A stretch of DNA of 39,095 bases. It comes from Priapulus caudatus (taxonomy: Eukaryota > Priapulida > Priapulimorpha > Priapulimorphida > Priapulidae). Position numbers and translations under genes: made by a program. Position 1 is the first letter of the stretch, and each line of letters opens with the position of its first letter. Shown here piece by piece: positions 1-10,948 of this stretch. Location of the stretch: the NCBI RefSeq assembly GCF_000485595.1, contig NW_014577141.1, positions 131,746-170,840 of the forward strand, given 5' to 3'. The notes beneath the pieces were generated by a model that worked only from the letters and a program-made list of their open reading frames with translations, did not search any database and was not told where the DNA came from.

Positions 1-58
<58 letters not shown>

Positions 59-110
59 CCTCTCTTTCCCTCTCTCTCTTTCCCCTACTCTCTCTCGCTC
101 CCCCTTTCTC
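1..110. repeat. (TC)n microsatellite, decaying
   Basis: Almost pure CT dinucleotides for about 55 bases, then interrupted CT-rich sequence up to about position 110. The array is cut by the window start, so its true length is unknown. Confidence 0.95.
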
Positions 111-166
111 CACACCCGTCGAGCCAGTAGGTTAACAACAACATTCCTGATGGTGCCACTACTCTC

Positions 167-221
167 TGGGGCAGAAGTGGGGCAGAAGTGGGGCAGAAGT
201 GGGGCAGAAGTGGGGCAGAAG
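167..221. repeat. 11-bp tandem repeat, about five copies
   Basis: The unit GGGGCAGAAGT repeats head to tail with almost no change, ending in GGGGCAGAAGG. An 11-bp period is not a multiple of three, and the open frame across it on the minus strand is just the repeat read in rotating frames. Confidence 0.93.
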
Positions 222-1701
222 GCCTGGAGCAGGGAAAATAGGAAGCCAAAATTGACAGCGCAATGAGAGCTCTCTGGTTATTAACTGCGTAGTCATCTTG
301 CTCAACACGCCACATCCAATAGCAGTGTTTCCCTTTACGTCAGAGGAGGAGGAGGTGGAATGGAGAGGACGAGATAAAACAACAACAATTTTAACACCGT
401 CACGGGTGATCTCTAGTCATGTAACTGCGTATTCGCAGTGGAGTAAGAGGAGTGGAGAAGAAGACGAGAAGATTTGATGCGGAGAATACAGTGACACAGG
501 CTAGTAACACTAATAACGCAGAATTAATACAGGCAATTCTCATCGGGTCTCTATGTCAGTGAAGCAGGAGGGGTGAAGAGAAAAAGAGAAGAGTTAAAGG
601 AGAGAAGTGATTCTGACACAGTTCAATGTTTGATATGGATATGTCGGTGTAAGCCACTGTTTTGATAAGATGATGATACCAGCGATGTACGCAGCATCAA
701 GAGAGGGGCCATAGAAGATTATTATATCTGTAAAAACGTCTCCTAAACAAATACCAATTACAATATGTAACCTTTCACCCCTGCCCTTTGACAATGAACT
801 TCGACCCTAGAGTTCCATGTCCAAACATCAGTGCCATTTTTTCCACTGTGACCCTACGTCCCGAACTTATTATTATTGCTTTTGCACACTATATTAATTC
901 TATAAAATCAGGAAGTGACCTTGTCACCTCCAAGAAATGCAATAAGCCGTTTGACCGCATCCCTCATGCTTGACCTTCGCAAAACGTTCTAATATCACCA
1001 CGTACCCATCTGGAGGAATCGCACTCACTTACAGAATACGACTGAGCGGATAAATAGAGGACACCGCTATTTGTAACGCACCTGTCAAAAATGCTTTCAC
1101 GACTAGCCATTGCTCTAACGGGCGACAGGCCGTGTAGCCGTAACCGGTACACGGCCTGTCAACACAATCACGCGGGATACGCACGCGTGTAGTTCTAATA
1201 ACGCGGTAGTAAATCCGCGATCACAACTCCGTACGCCAGGAAATACTGAAACGGTTCCCCCGTGAAAAAGCAAGGATCAGGACATGTTTAGTCCAGGGGT
1301 AGCTAATCCAATTTGCCTGGGGGGGGGGCAAAGCCTCGTGCATGTTGTGTTCCGGTCGCCCCACGACCCGTTTAATTTATCGCCTATTGACGTCGTATTA
1401 TAATAAAACTCATGTCGATTTGAGGTGATTTTGGGCTGTACGATCAGTATTTATAGCACCGACCAGATCGTAGCGTTCTGCAGGAAACGTAGACTGGTTC
1501 GCGGCCCAGTGTTTGTACCAGCACAAGCAGTTCTCTATAGAACAAACAGAGCAAGCTTGACACCGGGACCAGTCTACATAAAACGAGTACTCTTTATATT
1601 TTTAAATCAAACCTTCTGTAAATAAGTACTGTGAATAAAATTTAAAATTCACAAAGCCATTGGACAGACACTTACACATGTGGCTACACAACTGAGTTTG
1701 A
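222..1701. other. Unassigned single-copy stretch
   Basis: I see no exon with convincing splice sites, no RNA gene and no clear repeat. There is an 11-G run near 1320 and a GGA-rich patch near 340-365. Short open frames here (for example 1425-1625) have no recognisable protein motifs. Confidence 0.5.
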
Positions 1702-1734
1702 CACACAAGGAATATCGACTGGGAACACGAGCAG

Positions 1735-1941
1735 CTGCTTGTGTTGCTTAGCCATGTGCCATCTTTGAATGACATCACCTTTAATTGTCACCACCGAGTC
1801 ACCGACCCTGAAGACACCATTGCTGCTATGCGAAACCTGTTAGCTCTCCCATCACATTGGGCTAGCCATTTGGACAAAGTACTGCAGTCCCTGGATTGTC
1901 GTTACGCAGGGCCACGTATTTTGAATCATGTTCACAATTAA
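1735..1941 (+). CDS. Possible terminal coding exon of an unknown protein
   Basis: The plus frame is open from just after a TGA at 1699-1701 to a TAA at 1939-1941. A GCAG at 1731-1734 could be the 3' splice site, which would give phase 0, but the tract before it is poor in pyrimidines. The translation looks protein-like rather than repeat-like: mixed charge, regularly spaced leucines, and a segment reading RVTDPEDTIAAMRNLLALP followed by a Trp/His-containing helix-like stretch. I do not recognise the family; the leucine spacing could fit the end of a leucine-rich-repeat protein, but that is a guess. No AATAAA follows within about 100 bp. Confidence 0.3.
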   Translation: MLVLLSHVPSLNDITFNCHHRVTDPEDTIAAMRNLLALPSHWASHLDKVLQSLDCRYAGPRILNHVHN

Positions 1942-2030
1942 TCCATCACGTGTTTTTTATGATAAAGTTGAACATTAGGTTACTGAGTCACATGTATGCT
2001 GTTAATGGTTATTTTTATATACCATTTTGT

Positions 2031-2137
2031 TATTGAGATTCACGGTGATAATAGTGGTGCATATGTGAAGTGGATGTTTATTCTTTTAAGTGTGCTCAGG
2101 ATCGAGTTCTGTAATATGTTTATTGAGATTCACGGTG

Positions 2138-2140
<3 letters not shown>
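2031..2140. repeat. 20-bp direct repeat pair, 90 bp apart
   Basis: TATTGAGATTCACGGTGATA occurs perfectly at 2031-2050 and again at 2121-2140. The second copy runs straight into the (GA)n tract. It may be a local duplication or the remains of a minisatellite. Confidence 0.85.

Positions 2141-2190
<50 letters not shown>
2139..2190. repeat. (GA)n microsatellite
   Basis: About 25 nearly perfect GA dinucleotides. Open frames through it on both strands encode only alternating Arg-Glu or Ser-Leu. Confidence 0.95.
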
Positions 2191-2194
<4 letters not shown>

Positions 2195-2699
2195 CATAAT
2201 GCACATTTAGAGAGGGATTATTTAGACATACTGCTGACAGATCCCGACTGCGCCATAGGCGGACCTGCGCAACTGCGTAATTCCGGGAGACAGGCGGCGA
2301 AGTATAATATTTATCACACGAACATTCGCTCGTTAGCATTTTCATCATCTCACAGCGTCGTTCTTCGTGAATTTTTACTCTAGACGCTCAACCCTACTGA
2401 CGGCTGCTAACGGATGACGGAATCCATTATATTACATATATTATTTTATATTATAAAAAAGCCGCGCGCCTTCCGCGTTCCGCCTGCTTTCTTACATTGA
2501 AAACGGATTTATCCGCAGACAATTTGCGAACAGCGAGTTACTGTTAATACACTCTTTAGCTGCACCTCGCCGTAGAAGGTTACCAATTATCGATGAATGG
2601 CTAAAAGTGCACGACTGGCACGCAACATCCTGAAGCACATGCATGTGTGTGACGCAAGACCGAACACAAAGAACACGAGGCTAGATCACCAGCGGACGT

Positions 2700-2945
2700 A
2701 ATATGGTGACACGAAAGCATTTGTGAAGCATTGTCAAGCATTTGTGAAGCATTGTCAAGCATCGTCAAATCGAGTGAGATCAAGTCGAATTAAATCGAGT
2801 CAATTTTATACAAGCCATGTCAACTGAAGCCAAGCCAAGGCAGGATTTGTCAAGTTCATTCAAAATTTAAATTTCATGTAGAGGGAAATTTGTCAAGTAA
2901 CTGTCAAGCAAAATTTGTCAAGTGAAATTCTGTCAAGTCAAGCCA
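2700..2945. repeat. Degenerate TTGTCAAG-rich repeat
   Basis: A 21-bp unit (AAGCATTTGTGAAGCATTGTC) is present twice near 2716-2760. Scattered copies of TTGTCAAGT or GTCAAGC follow as far as about 2945, including three AAATTTGTCAAGT-like words. This looks like an old minisatellite. Confidence 0.7.
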
Positions 2946-2984
2946 AGACCTATGTGCCTCTCTCAGGCTACACCACCCACCCTC

Positions 2985-3075
2985 GTAACGCACACACACC
3001 CAAACAGGCACAAACAAGTACGCACGCATATACACAAATACGCACGCACTCACACACAAGCACACACAATATATA
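2985..3075. repeat. CA/ACGC-rich simple sequence
   Basis: Interrupted CACA and ACGCA words on the plus strand. Confidence 0.8.
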
Positions 3076-3839
3076 TAAAAGCTTCAATCTGACTGTCGGG
3101 AGGGGGGGGATTATATGCTAGCACGCACGTACATTACTAAGCGCTCTGCAATTGCTCACAGAAGGGAACTGGGGCATCTGCGCTGAAGCTAGACGTGACA
3201 ATCTATAAATCAGGAGGCAGGTTATTGCTATGTCTGAACGATTTCGCTACAGTTTAGATTTGCCAAATTCCAACAGAGAATAAATTTCACTCGGTTAGTT
3301 CCATTGCTTGTCATTCAGAGACATACACAACAGTTACACAATTTCAATAATCAAGTCCAGGTAGACAGCATGGTGTACATGTGCATGCCTGGTGGACCGT
3401 ACTCATGTTATATAGTTTATACTATAGCTAGAGTTTCTCGCCTGCATTTTTTGCGCACATTTAGCTGCCTGTTGATTACATCACCGTAAATAGTAAAAAA
3501 AAAAATCCCGTCTTTTTCTCAAAATATAAGTAATTCTGTTCACTTTTTATGGTTAAATTGCTGCATTATACTTCTTATTTTACTATATTGTTCGATGTGA
3601 GCATACACTCGTGACTCATATACATAGCAAGCAATTAATGTCAGGAACACAATATCAAATCGTACAGGTTTTTTGGACTTTTAACTAGTTGAGAAACAAT
3701 CTTCTCAAGTAAGAATTTGACGATACGTTTAGTCCCGTTAGTTCTTACTTTTAATGTAAAAAAATGGCAACAAAAATTTCACCATAAAAAATTCGTGACG
3801 TAGTCAATTTAAAGTTTGCGACGCAGTCTGTCATCTGTA
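3076..3839. other. Unassigned AT-rich stretch
   Basis: No coding, RNA or repeat structure that I can support. A 9-G run lies near 3100. Confidence 0.5.
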
Positions 3840-4225
3840 TGCCTACTATACAGTCAGCTGTCTGCATGTATGCTTGATACACAGTTTCTTGACTGTACGC
3901 CTTGTACATATTCAGCTGTCCGTGTGTTTAATATACAGTATGTTATCTGTATGCCTAGTATACATTCAGCTGTCTGTGTGTATGTTTGATATACAGTATG
4001 TTATCTGTATGCCTACTATACATTCAGCTGTCTGTGTGTATGTTTCATATACAGTATGTTATATCTATGCCTACTATACATTCAGCTGTCTGTGTGTATG
4101 TTTCATATACAGTATGTTATATGTATGCCTAGTATACATTCAGCTGTTTGTATGTACATGTATGTTTTATATAGTCTGTTGTCAGACTGTATGCCGACTA
4201 TACAACCAGCTGTCTGTATTCTAAC
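3840..4225. repeat. 58-bp minisatellite, about 6.5 copies
   Basis: The word CATTCAGCTGTCTGTGTGTA starts at 3963, 4021 and 4079, with a variant at 4137, giving an exact 58-bp spacing. More diverged copies start near 3851, 3907 and 4203. Each unit holds a TATACAGTATGTTAT segment and a GTATGCCTA-TATACA segment. Because 58 is not divisible by three, each unit is read in a new frame, so the 116-codon open frame over it (3874-4224) is a by-product and not a gene. Confidence 0.95.
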
Positions 4226-5639
4226 ATGTAGCATCAACGTATTCTCAGCCTATATATATGCATTGCACATATAGCATCCTAGTTTTTTACATTCTGCATC
4301 ATGTATTCTAGCCTCTTTCCTTTCCTGACATCCCATAGATAACATTCTGCATGTATTCTAGCTCCTAGCTTCTACAAACATTCTATATTTGGCGTTCTGC
4401 GTGTATTTTAGTCTTCCTTCGTCGAGCATCATAGTTTTTAGATGCGTCTATTGCGCGGCTAGTTCTTCAGCCAGTGATCAGTTCTCACAAACCTAAATAG
4501 GTTCATGAAATCCACGAGTTCTAAACACGCGACCAGTGTGCTTGCTACACGCGTGCTAGGGTTTGGACAAGTCCCCACAATGACCCTGCTTGAAAACTCT
4601 TGAGTGTGGCAATACTAGACCTGGCGGAGGGAGTACAGTCCTCTAAAACGAAATTTTTGTGACTTGCAAGCGTTAACTCTGTTTGCAAATTGGGCTGCCT
4701 GCCACTCAAACGTGTTTCAATGCTCAAAATAGGTCAATCTCGTGCATGAACGCACGATGGCAGTGAGATAAGAAAAACCCCTGGAACTACCGCACGCGCA
4801 GTTTGGAGAAGGAAGTGACGAACTTTTAACAGTTCAAAAATATCTTGTGACAACATTTGAAAACTGCTACACACGGCCAGTGACAAAAGGTGGAATGGCC
4901 GCGGCATCCGCCTGTGATCCCATGGCGATGGTAAGCAAAAGGGAAGAAGCAAAGATGTAGAAGCCATGGCAATGTCTAGCAAATACCCAATTGTAACGGA
5001 ATTTGACAGGATTTGCCGACGTCGACTAAAAGGAAAGCAAATTGGGGATCAAGAGCAAGCGTAATTAAGGACAGAGATGTAGTACAGCTACAAAGAGCAA
5101 CGGCATTTTCATGTCAATGTTGTAAAGTCTTCGCACCTAACAAAACAGTGCCATAGGAACTCTGCGCCTAGACATAACCATGATGATATAAGGGAAAACG
5201 AGTGTGATGTACACACAACTACGCACGATGAGTGGGATTAAGTATAATGTACCCATACCTACGTGGTATGGCTATGAATTGATATAATTTACACTAACTT
5301 GGTTGTTAGTATATAGACCTACATGGTATGCTGAGGAATAGCTCTACTGATGTATCCCTAGTTCGCTCCCGCAACACGGTCTGAGTGTAACAGCGTCCTG
5401 TAGCGAGAGCGACGGGGCTACACCGGTAGAGCTAGCTGAGGGGCGTGTATTGTCTACTTATATCTGGATGGTATACGGTATACCTTGATGACGACGTCAC
5501 AGATGAGGGGTTGATAGCAAATGCACAAACATGTCATTGTCTACTATGGTGCGCATGTTGAGGGGATTTATATATGTGCATACCTGAATAACATAACATT
5601 TCATACCCATGCTACAATGATGAGGGGTTTAGGATATAT
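4226..5639. other. Unassigned stretch, no supported gene
   Basis: Two adjacent minus-strand open frames (4545-4727 and 4734-4982) lack recognisable motifs and good splice sites. This is where a third exon of the minus-strand gene with exons at 14966-14982 and 6441-6558 could lie, but I could not identify one. Confidence 0.4.
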
Positions 5640-6340
5640 TGCACACATACTTGGGCGGTATGGTACACTGTACACACACACTTGGATGGTATGCATAATG
5701 GCATTTTGTACACACACTTGCAGGGACCTCCCCAGACCATGCCAGGTTCGACATGTCTACAAAGCTGAAGCTAATTTGCGGAATCCCATAAATCCTCTGA
5801 CCTTAAAATCGGCATGCCCTAATTTACAGCCCGTGTTTACTTTTCACAATCCTTACACAGTCATACCATGTTTTCACCTGAATGTATGTCTATGAACTGA
5901 TCAAGTCTATCTGCGTATTCGGGGTGCTTATTACATGTGTAATTTACTTTAATCAGCACAACCCATTCCGAGCCCTCCCCAGCCCATCCACAAACAAGAT
6001 GCTTACTGAAATTCCTGGGGAGACACCCGATTTGGATGGTATGGCATTCTATACACGTACTTGGATGTCATTCTATTCTGTACACATATTTGGATTGTAT
6101 GGTATTCTGCACACATACTTGGATGGTAATATTGATATGGTATTCTGCAGACATACTTGGATTTAAGGTATTCTGTACACATACTTGGATGGTGTGGTAA
6201 TATGTACACACACTAGATTGTATGGTATTCTGTACACATACTTGGATTGCATGGTAATGTACACACACTGAGATTGTATGGTATTCTGTACACATACATG
6301 GATGGCATGGTATTCTGCACACATACATGGATCGTGTGAC
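5640..6340. repeat. Degenerate tandem array with ACATACTTGGATGGTATGG units
   Basis: Variants of ACACATACTTGGATGGTATG followed by GTATTCTGTAC recur at irregular steps of about 28-58 bp. They are densest from 6050 to 6335 and sparser back to about 5640. A diverged flank may reach 5200. The minus-strand open frames here translate to repeated YHTIQVCVQN-like words in several frames, which marks them as repeat artefacts. Confidence 0.85.
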
Positions 6341-6440
6341 ATACTATAACATGTATACCACTACGACATGGGCAGTATATCACATCATACTTCCTGCCAG
6401 TGTCTGGCCAGAATGAGGCAAGCAACCAATCACAAACTAC

Positions 6441-6558
6441 CTTAACGGGATCCCCAAATAGCTTGGCGCGAGGGAGGGGAGCACTGTCGTCCTGTATGAC
6501 AGGCTTCTGCTGCCGCCGTGCCATCCTGTCAAACTCACGCAGCTTCTGCGTGTCAATG
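6441..6558 (-). CDS. Exon 2 of an unrecognised minus-strand gene
   Basis: On the minus strand a strong 3' splice site (pyrimidine-rich TTTTCTGTTTGTGTTTCAG, with a possible branch point TAACTCA upstream) opens a 118-nt exon. It ends at AAG|GTAGTT, a good donor. One base (C) completes a codon begun in the previous exon, then 39 codons follow and end in phase 0. The peptide is hydrophilic and charged: it starts (S)IDTQKLREFDRMARRQQ, continues through an acidic-proline stretch, and ends RAKLFGDPVK. I see no signal peptide or membrane segment. The C at the exon start joins exactly to the AG left over by the candidate first exon at 14966-14982. Codon use is GC-rich at third positions, unlike the AT-rich surroundings. 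I do not recognise the family; this reads as the N-terminus of a cytosolic or nuclear protein. Confidence 0.7.
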
Positions 6559-6701
6559 CTGAAACACAAACAGAAAACCATGAGTTACTCTCTCTCTCTC
6601 TCGGCAATACATACTAGAGTCGCGGAGTGAAAAAAAACAAGAACAGAAAGAATGGGAAAAAATAGATGCAAAAACGAACAGAGAATCACAGTTTGCAAGT
6701 G

Positions 6702-6845
6702 CAGTCAAATCTGTGTTAGCAGACACCTCTATAGAACGAACACCTGTCTGTAAAGGACACCTGTGACCACCGATCCCTTAAGTGTCAGTTACAAAGTAAA
6801 ACCAACTTTATGTAACGGACGCCTGTTTATAAAGGACACTTTTGT
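6702..6845. mobile_element. Fragment of a pogo/Tigger-like DNA transposon end
   Basis: CAGTCAAATCTGTGTTAGCA is followed by repeated GGACACCTnTnTAAAGGACACC words (6719-6840). That arrangement is the usual terminal and subterminal pattern of pogo-type Tc1/mariner elements and their MITEs in animals. Only one end is visible. I found no matching opposite end and no transposase, so this is probably a truncated copy. Confidence 0.55.
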
Positions 6846-6992
6846 GGGTTAATACTTTGAGTGACATTTATACATAGCTTTAACTGCAATAGAATAGAAA
6901 TAGAATTGCATAAAAAAGCAATAATAGAAGTGGGCACCTTTGCCTGAGATGAGGTGATATATAACGCATGTCCTACTAGCTTCCATACACGC

Positions 6993-7047
6993 GCACGCAC
7001 GCACGAACGCACGCACACACACATATAATATATATATATATATATGC
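6993..7047. repeat. ACGC/CA tract grading into (TA)n
   Basis: Alternating purine-pyrimidine sequence (ACGCACGC..., CACACACA, then TATATATA) of about 55 bp. Confidence 0.85.
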
Positions 7048-7117
7048 GTTCCATAACATGAACGTATGAAAGCAACGCTGGTCATACAGCATGTATGCCT
7101 GTACTCGCGGAACAGGC

Positions 7118-7138
7118 GGGGGGGGGGGGGGGGGGGGG
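7118..7138 (+). repeat. Uninterrupted run of 21 G
   Basis: A homopolymer of 21 guanines that could form a G-quadruplex. Its length is also a likely sequencing uncertainty. Confidence 0.9.
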
Positions 7139-7431
7139 TGCAGAGCGTGTCTGTCTGTATACATGTACAAGTGGCTGCGCAATCGTGGCATGCACGTGCA
7201 ACATGAACCTAGAAATACAAAACCTGACGTCGAACATGAATGTCGCCGGTTACAATCACGCTTATAGCATCGAAAACTTGACATTGTCATTTTTTTAAAT
7301 TATTATAGTGATGGTTATCGTTGAAAAAACATATGGACCGTCACACTAAGTTTACCAACTATTTGCTGAGATAAACATGCACCATCAACTTATCTCCATG
7401 ACTCACCCAAACCACCAAGAAGTGACTTACA

Positions 7432-7752
7432 GTTACAGTAAGTAACGCTCGTAGGGTCTATGTTCCCCAGGGTACTATCGGAGAGTACCCTGTAACCCTG
7501 GGTACGGTTCGATATATCGGAACGTACCCTGGTACTTTCTAATATGCCGGATCGTACCTCGCCTACTCCACTAACGAGTCTAGGAAGTCGCCTACGCCTA
7601 CCCCCTAATCCTAACCCTAAGTAACCATATCAGATAGTTACCAGGGTACGTTCCGACATATCGAACCGTACCCAGGGTACCCTCCGATAGTACCCTGGGA
7701 GATATATAGACCCTACGCCCTAAATTAGACCCTATGAGCGTAAGTAGACGTA
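7432..7752. mobile_element. Nested-hairpin MITE, copy 1
   Basis: The ends are inverted: left TACAGTAAGTAACGCTCGTAGGGTC-like, right GACCCTATGAGCGTAAGTAGACGTA-like. A second inverted pair lies inside (GTAGGGTCTATG at 7451, TAGACCCTAC to 7716). Within each arm, CCAGGGTAC and GTACCCTGG face each other and form further stem-loops. The middle is unpaired and contains CTCCACTAACGAGTCTAGG and a telomere-like CCTAACCCTAA. There is no open frame for a transposase. A second, about 85%-similar copy lies at 14186-14410. I could not fix a target-site duplication, so the superfamily stays open. Confidence 0.75.
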
Positions 7753-8424
7753 CAGTATTTTGTACAGTAATACTTCAGTTTTGTACAGTACTTAATTAAA
7801 GACAACTTCTTGCACACACTAGTCGCAAAAGCTATGTTAGACACAATTTAATTTGGACAGAGTTCGTGTGAAAATTCTTCGTTTTATACACTCACGTTTC
7901 GTTTGATATAGAAAATTAAATGTCGATAACATCCTAGATACCATAGAAATTTCGACATTCACTGGCACAATAATTGGTCATGAGACTACTGAGATGTCCG
8001 CATAATGCATGTACACTGTAAGATCAACAATTAACATGCTACATATAGTTACAAACTTTAGTTGAGGGCGTGAACATTTCGAGGTTATGCATTAGTCATG
8101 GCTAGCAAGCGCATGTGTACATAGTAATTTATGTCATATATAATACGTACACAGGTCTACATTATATAGTTAATAACTATAATCAGCTATGCGGGCATTG
8201 CTCAGTCATATTCAGCTGGTCGAACTAATAAAACGGCTACAATCCAAATAGATATATATATATAATACGTATATATGTAACATTCTATACATATTTTATG
8301 CATGCCCTTAGGCACCCGTTTTCACATGACTGTCAACTGCTCTATATTTAAAATTATATCATTATTCATGGAGGGAATAAATTAAAAATCGTTTTTCCCA
8401 ATGAAATATGTTTGGACAAGCAAG

Positions 8425-8530
8425 CGGATGTGGAGGAGGAGTAGGAGGAGGAGGAGGAGGAGGAGGAGGAGGAGGAGGAGGAAGAAGAGGTGTTGGTGGT
8501 GGTGAAGGAGGTAGTGGTGGTGGAGGAGAA
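8425..8530. repeat. (GGA)n/(GGT)n trinucleotide tract
   Basis: About 12 perfect GGA units from 8439 on, then GGT-rich variants. Minus-strand frames across it encode only poly-Ser or poly-Leu. Confidence 0.93.
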
Positions 8531-9375
8531 AGCAGGGGTTGAGAATGAGCATATATATAAGAAAGCAGGGTGGGGTGATCGATTGATTGGAAGAGGCTGG
8601 GGATAAAAACAAGAAAGAAAGAGAAAGGTGGATATAAAGTATAGAAGGAGGGTGAGAAGCATTAAGGGGGGGGGGTTATTACCAAAAAGCACTCCAAGTT
8701 TCCAACAACACAGCTCCACGCATAGCCCTAAATTTGTTCGTGCAGTTTGTAAAAATAAACATGCATAGCAGTTTTTCCATTTTTCTTGAAATACTACTAA
8801 CGTCTTAACGCAATACTAACTTAATATTACCGATATATTGGCGACACGATGCTAGTTGTGTATAGGTGTGATCGCTCCCGCGGTAAATCAATAACAGGCA
8901 AACACGTACGAAATCCTGCCAAGGCCAAGATCATTACGGGACAAGCAACCATGTTTGCTCGTCTGTGGATCCGTGCAAGCACGCATGTACATGTTGTCCT
9001 GCAGTCTGAGTCACGCACGCCGATGCGTAAATTTAGCAACAAACTGGAATGTTTTGCTCAATGAAGCCGTAGCTATTTGAGAATTTTACGAACACCTCTC
9101 TCGCTCTCTCTCTACACTGGAAGTGCTTTGCTTGACTACCACGGGAGCTGAACAACCAGAAAGAGTTATAATCAGTGCTGACGGCACTGGTTGTTTTTAT
9201 AATAAGTGGAATTTTTTAACGTGGTAGTGCGACTTGTTTACGTGGACCGTGTGCTCCGACAACAGACATGATCTACACACCGGTGAAGCTGCTTCCGTTG
9301 CCAATTTACCTGGCAGATAATCGCGCACCTGGTTCTATCCCAGCATTGGCACTCTCATGCCACTTTATAGCTGGG

Positions 9376-9870
9376 GTTTATCCGCGCTTTGTGTCCGGAA
9401 CCTAAAGCGGATATCCCCCAGATAAAGGTCGAAACAGGCCCTTAGCCGAGCTAGAAGTCTTATCGCCGCTCCTAGGGGGTGGTCGAGGTCCGCTTCAGAC
9501 GCCGACTAAGTCAGTTAAAGGTATCTCGACTTAGCTCGCTCTAAATTCTCCCCCCCCCATTAGCCCCATTATACTGGGGGTATCCCGCTTCAGGTCGGCG
9601 GACCTCGAACGGCGTGATAGACTCCAGTATAAAAGGTCGAAAAACACTTAGCCCGGCAGCTAAAAGTTTATTCCACCTGGCAGGAGGTCGGTTCAGGTCC
9701 GCTTAGACGCCGAGCTAACGTCTTGTATAAAACGACTTATCCCGAGCTAAAGTTATCCCGCTTCAGAAGCGGGCTAAAGTCGTGCGCAGTATAAAACGAC
9801 TTATCCCGAGCTAAAGTTATCCCACTTCAGAAGCGAGCTAAAGCCGTGCGCAGTATAAAAGCGGCATCAG
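9376..9870. repeat. GC-rich repeat block with 64-bp tandem units
   Basis: Two nearly identical 64-bp units start at 9725 and 9789, and a third begins at 9853 and breaks off. Each starts GTATAAAACGACTTATCCCG and contains a small hairpin (CCCGCTT-CAG-AAGCGGG). More diverged relatives of the same words (CGAGCTAA, CCGCTTCAG, AGTATAAAAGG) fill 9430-9720. At the left edge CTGGGGTTTATCCGCGCTT faces AAAGCGGATATCCCCCAG as an inverted pair. No coding potential is visible. This may be a composite MITE or a satellite fragment. Confidence 0.7.
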
Positions 9871-10164
9871 GTGTGACATTTCCGAAAGCCAGAGAGGCGT
9901 AACACCCGCATATGGCGGACTAGGCACAGTAAACGACAGATATGTGGGGGCACATTGGAATCTATTAACTCTCCACTGTACATGAGATTTAATCATTTCA
10001 GTTCGATGATAGGGGCTAACCTAGCTAGTTCGTTGCCTCTACCAAATGCAATAAACATCTGACACCTGTACAATACTGACATTGCATGATATGACAACTT
10101 CACACTTCAGAAACACACGACGATAATAGCAGATGACAATACAGCACCCCCATCACAGCTTCCA

Positions 10165-10260
10165 GCGGCACATTACATGACATAACATGACACGACATGA
10201 GATGGCATGACATCGCATAGGACCCCCCCCCCCCCCACACACACATTCATACACCTCCAC
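10165..10260. repeat. CATGACA-rich repeat and C-run
   Basis: ACATGACA and GCATGACA words repeat about eight times, followed by a run of about 14 C and a CA tract. Minus frames over this are low complexity. Confidence 0.75.
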
Positions 10261-10837
10261 AAGAAGACGACACTCCACGCTTCCACAGCATAACCGATGG
10301 CAGCAATATAGCACAGTTGCCCTTCCACGAGGCACATATATGTATACCACCCTCTCGCATACAAAGAAACACTGCCACAAGACTGCTCTTGTGCACAGAG
10401 CTCCCCCACTGATCGAGACAAAAAGAGAGAGCGAGCGAGAAAGAGAGATGGGGTGGGACGCTATCACACATATGTCCGTACGTACAGTACATACGTACAC
10501 CTACACCACTCTCCCATAGGTACACCGAAACAGGCACAGACTATCGCATAGCTCTGTACGTTCCTACTACACGAACTAAACCGTCGGCCCCCAGGTTGGA
10601 GCTGCACTGTTCCACTTCACAACCTGCCTGAGTTCGACACAGCTGGGGGCTTAGGTGCAGAGTTAAGCGTGTAGACACCAACAAAAGCTTCCTCCGTCTC
10701 ACGTCATATGCCTCGCATCTCGTCGCAAACTGTTTCTGTTTTTATTAAACTGATGCTCCCAGCTTCTCGCCAGACGTAATTAACCGATCTGCCACTGACA
10801 CCACATCACCGATTCTCCCGAGTCTAACATTTACGCA

Positions 10838-10948
10838 CTCCCACACGCACGCACGCACACGCACGTGCGTGTAAGTTCACACGCACGCACGAACACACGT
10901 GTACGTGCACACGCACACACGTGTACGTACACACGCACGCATGCACAC
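10838..10948. repeat. ACGC/GTAC alternating tract
   Basis: Interrupted CACGCACG, ACACGTGTACGTGCAC and GTGCGTGT words, almost all alternating purine-pyrimidine and thus potentially Z-DNA forming. CACACGTGTACGTG-like words occur twice. Confidence 0.85.

Noticed and set aside
9320-9345. tRNA B-box-like GGTTCTATCCC
   Set aside because: No A box, no cloverleaf and no SINE-like tail could be drawn around it.
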